From assembly GCA_963680875.1 (NCBI GenBank), contig OY804576.1:76761668-76825667 (forward strand): a DNA stretch of 64,000 nucleotides, given 5' to 3'. A program made the translations under genes and the position numbers. Below, in pieces: positions 61,830 through 64,000 of the stretch (its first letter is position 1; each line of letters opens with the position of its first letter). Below the pieces are notes generated by a model. That model was given only the letters and a program-made list of their open reading frames with translations, searched no databases and was not told the origin of the DNA. This stretch comes from Bathymodiolus brooksi. Its lineage: Eukaryota > Mollusca > Bivalvia > Mytilida > Modiolidae.

Positions 61830-62005
61830 GTGAAGCCTATCTATACCAAGCCCTGAATGAATTGGAATCCTGTATAAACCAAACTTGATATTAAGACCCA
61901 ATGTTGTAAATCTTTTTTATTTTAACCTGTATAAACTTAGCATCTGACTATTTCTGAACATGAAAAGTTGTTCCCAAGGAAGTTCGGTTTAGACAGGTGT
62001 CGCTG
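61830..62005. mobile_element. Tc1/mariner-type MITE, diverged copy
   Basis: Right end 'cggtttagacaggtgtcgct' G|TA is clear; left end 'gtgtgaagcctatctatacc' is diverged. Interior matches 38150-38285. Confidence 0.5.
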
Positions 62006-62905
62006 TATTTTCTAAAATCATAACAGCATATGGTCGAAAATATTTCATTTCTATATCGTTAATCATTATTGCATTCTTTCACTATTGCACCTTATTAATC
62101 ATAAAAAACAAAACAAACTAAGACTGCAATGTGAAAAGTTCAAACCCTTGATTCTGTCATGGGAAAAAAATGTTGTTTTCAGTTTGTGAAAATATTTTTA
62201 AACAGCGTTGTGAAATCAGGCAGAGAAAAACATACTAATAACTTCACAAAGTTTACAAAATGGAATCTTTTTACCAATGTCAGTGGTAAATAAGATTGAT
62301 GCATTTAACAGAAATAATTTTATAAAACAATTCTATCTGGGGAAAATAAACAGTCATTTATCTTTGTCTGACGAATGTTTTAATTGATTTTATGATGTGT
62401 AAATCCTGTTTTCTTTCAAAATATTGTCTTAAAACTGTCAAGATTACATGAAAACAGATACATTGTGGAAAATGCATTAAAAAATTACATTTTTAATTTT
62501 TCCAATATTGTAATGTTATAAAGATATCTGCAGATTGTTTTCTGTGCAGAAGATGTGTCAATATAATTAATTAAAATATCGTATAAAGTTACGATTTTTT
62601 TTAACCTGATATCTGTTATCTATGTTTCATCTCAAATGTTTTTGGTTTTTTGTTTTGGAATTATATCGGTATTATGAAAATTAATAGAATTATTTCCACC
62701 AAATATTGACTGTTGTCAGCAAGTTGAAGATTATGCTGAATGAAAAATGTAAGAAAAAATAAGAATTTGTAAAACAAAAATAAAATTGAACAAATAACAA
62801 TAAATACAGCATTCCATTTAGACAATTTTGAAGTAGAGGTGCAGAACTTGTACTCAAAAGTGTTATGACTGTGGACAAGAGGGAAGTAGGAGTCTTTGAT
62901 CATGA

Positions 62906-63060
62906 TTTGATTTGATTTATTGTGTTTAATGCCACTTTCAGCGAGTGCACCCTTTATTGTAATTTACAAAGCTGGACGCGAATCCATGCCATATTGGTGA
63001 TAGGCTTGTATGAGTTGTTAGGTAATCGAACTACCTAACTCATTGAGCCACCTGGGCCCT
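62906..63060 (-). mobile_element. SINE on the reverse strand with 13-bp target duplication
   Basis: Reverse complement starts 'ggcccaggtggctcaatgag' (A-box-like), has 'ggattcgcgtcc' (B-box-like), and ends 'gctgaaagtggcattaaaca' plus an A/T-rich simple tail. TCTTTGATCATGA flanks it on both sides (62893-62905 and 63061-63073). Confidence 0.75.
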
Positions 63061-63884
63061 TCTTTGATCATGAGTTCAGTGAAAACCACAATCATAATTT
63101 CCAGTAAAAAAGATTTATAAATCAATTAAACAATAAGATTTATTTTATTATTACAATGGAAAAACTTCAGATTTTGCCATCATATAATATCAATACATAT
63201 AGTCTAAATCAAATCACTGTATTTGACTGTGTGAAACAACATAACAAGTTGTCACTACATAGACTGTAGGCATGTGAATTATTTCAATAATAAAAGAAAG
63301 ATTTATCAGCATTGTGTTCGGTGCATGACTACACATTTGAAAATTTAAAGTCTTGAAGAATGGGTGGGTGGGTGATTGTTATTTTTATCACAATGTCGAG
63401 AACAAGCTACTTAATGATGATACACTAATGATGTTTCTTTTGAACTATGCCAACACGCAGAGTTGGATTTTTGCAGTGTTAGCTCACTGAATCAATAGTC
63501 CACAGGTTGCTCTACTCAGATATATTATCCTGGCTAAGAGTCAGCTAGTATTTCCTCTTCTTCCTTAATGCTATATAACTAGTGGAGAAACAGCATTATA
63601 CAATTTGTTGTCTTGTCTGCACTGAAAGTCACTGAAGGCGAGGCATGAGAGTATTGCTTTTTTCAGCATCAGAGTTTTCATATTTAGATTAGTTTCCATT
63701 TTCATACAACCTAAACTCACCATGCTTGCTCCACACTGACTGTTAAGGTTGGTGCATGTCAGCGAGTCATGTGTCACCTGACTATGACCTCAATTTCATG
63801 GTGTACTGACTTTGTTAAATTTACTTGAAATTGTTTTCACATAAATGATTTGTAGGTGGCAAGCAAGACATAAACTTGTGCCCC

Positions 63885-63965
63885 AGACTTGTTTAGTCTT
63901 GATTGGGGATTGAGCCCACCTTCAATAGTTTTAAGGCAAGCATGCTAACCATTACACCATCAAGT
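63885..63965 (-). mobile_element. tRNA-like SINE head
   Basis: Reverse complement reads 'atggtgtaatggttagcatg' then 'cttgcctt' and 'ggtgggctcaatcccc', resembling A- and B-box regions of a tRNA. The acceptor and T stems do not pair well, so it is taken as a SINE head rather than a tRNA gene. Confidence 0.35.
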
Positions 63966-64000
63966 CAATGAAATCTGTAAAGTTGCTTTATTGTAGTGTT

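Larger units (their letters stand above)
31710..64000 (+). other. Neurexin SS2 intron, incomplete (at least 32.3 kb)
   Basis: Starts with GTAATA at 31710, phase 0, and continues beyond the window because no convincing exon for the second half of LNS2 was seen. About two thirds is the 22 kb minisatellite. Outside it are SINE copies, MITEs and a dispersed repeat. The stretches 31730-32390, 32435-32940, 33190-34150, 34190-35030, 35700-37075, 37255-38125, 60420-61265, 61465-61830, 62010-62890 and 63075-63880 show only AT-rich sequence to my eye. Treating the whole stretch as one intron is inference, based on the absence of any other gene signal. Confidence 0.65.

Noticed and set aside
62661..62903. 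80-codon - strand hydrophobic frame
   Set aside because: Poly-Phe/Ile translation of AT-rich DNA next to a SINE; no support as a gene.
63885..63965. tRNA gene on the - strand
   Set aside because: A- and B-box-like phrases are present but the stems do not pair, so it is kept only as a SINE head.

Overview
This window is eukaryotic, AT-rich and intron-dominated. It most likely comes from a mollusc, probably a bivalve. That assignment rests on recognised repeat families: tRNA-derived SINEs ending in a 'gaaatattgttgaaagtgg...gttaaac' tail, 'agctcacctggcc...tctagtt' elements, and 'ctagtggagcagg...actgctt' and 'caggtcctggcttgggacag' dispersed repeats. It does not rest on a database search. There are no prokaryotic-style genes, rRNAs or functional tRNAs.

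The one gene I can support is the 5' part of an alpha-neurexin on the + strand. The first coding exon (12421-13159) encodes a signal peptide, LNS1 and EGF1. After a 16.3 kb intron, exon 29474-29626 encodes the start of LNS2. After a 1.9 kb intron, exon 31549-31709 continues LNS2 and stops at the position of vertebrate splice site 2 (SS2). The next intron runs from 31710 past the end of the window. It contains a plausible 27-nt in-phase microexon (34157-34183), which would fit an SS2 cassette. A second, cryptic coding-like block at 29034-29073 repeats the first seven codons of the LNS2 exon, differing only at third positions.

Layout: 1-10735 is repeat-dominated. Three blocks of a 33-bp minisatellite (about 200 units in all) are present; the second and third are one array split by a 1.8 kb Helentron-like element. 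10736-12420 is the region upstream of the gene. 13160-29473 is intron 1, with SINEs, MITEs, an internally deleted Ginger-like DNA transposon (14884-16693) and small tandem repeats. 29627-31548 is intron 2. 31710-64000 is the SS2 intron, whose core (about 38290-60415) is a single 22 kb minisatellite of 43-45-bp units, about 500 copies, arranged in higher-order repeats. Each unit carries a 3'-splice-site-like pyrimidine tract plus ACAG.

Two points stand out. The 33-bp minisatellite can be traced to an internal segment of a dispersed repeat that also exists in non-expanded form in the same window. The 22 kb array places hundreds of acceptor-like motifs inside the intron that follows the SS2 boundary. 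Long open frames in both arrays arise because the periods (33; 43-45 bp) avoid stops; they are not genes.
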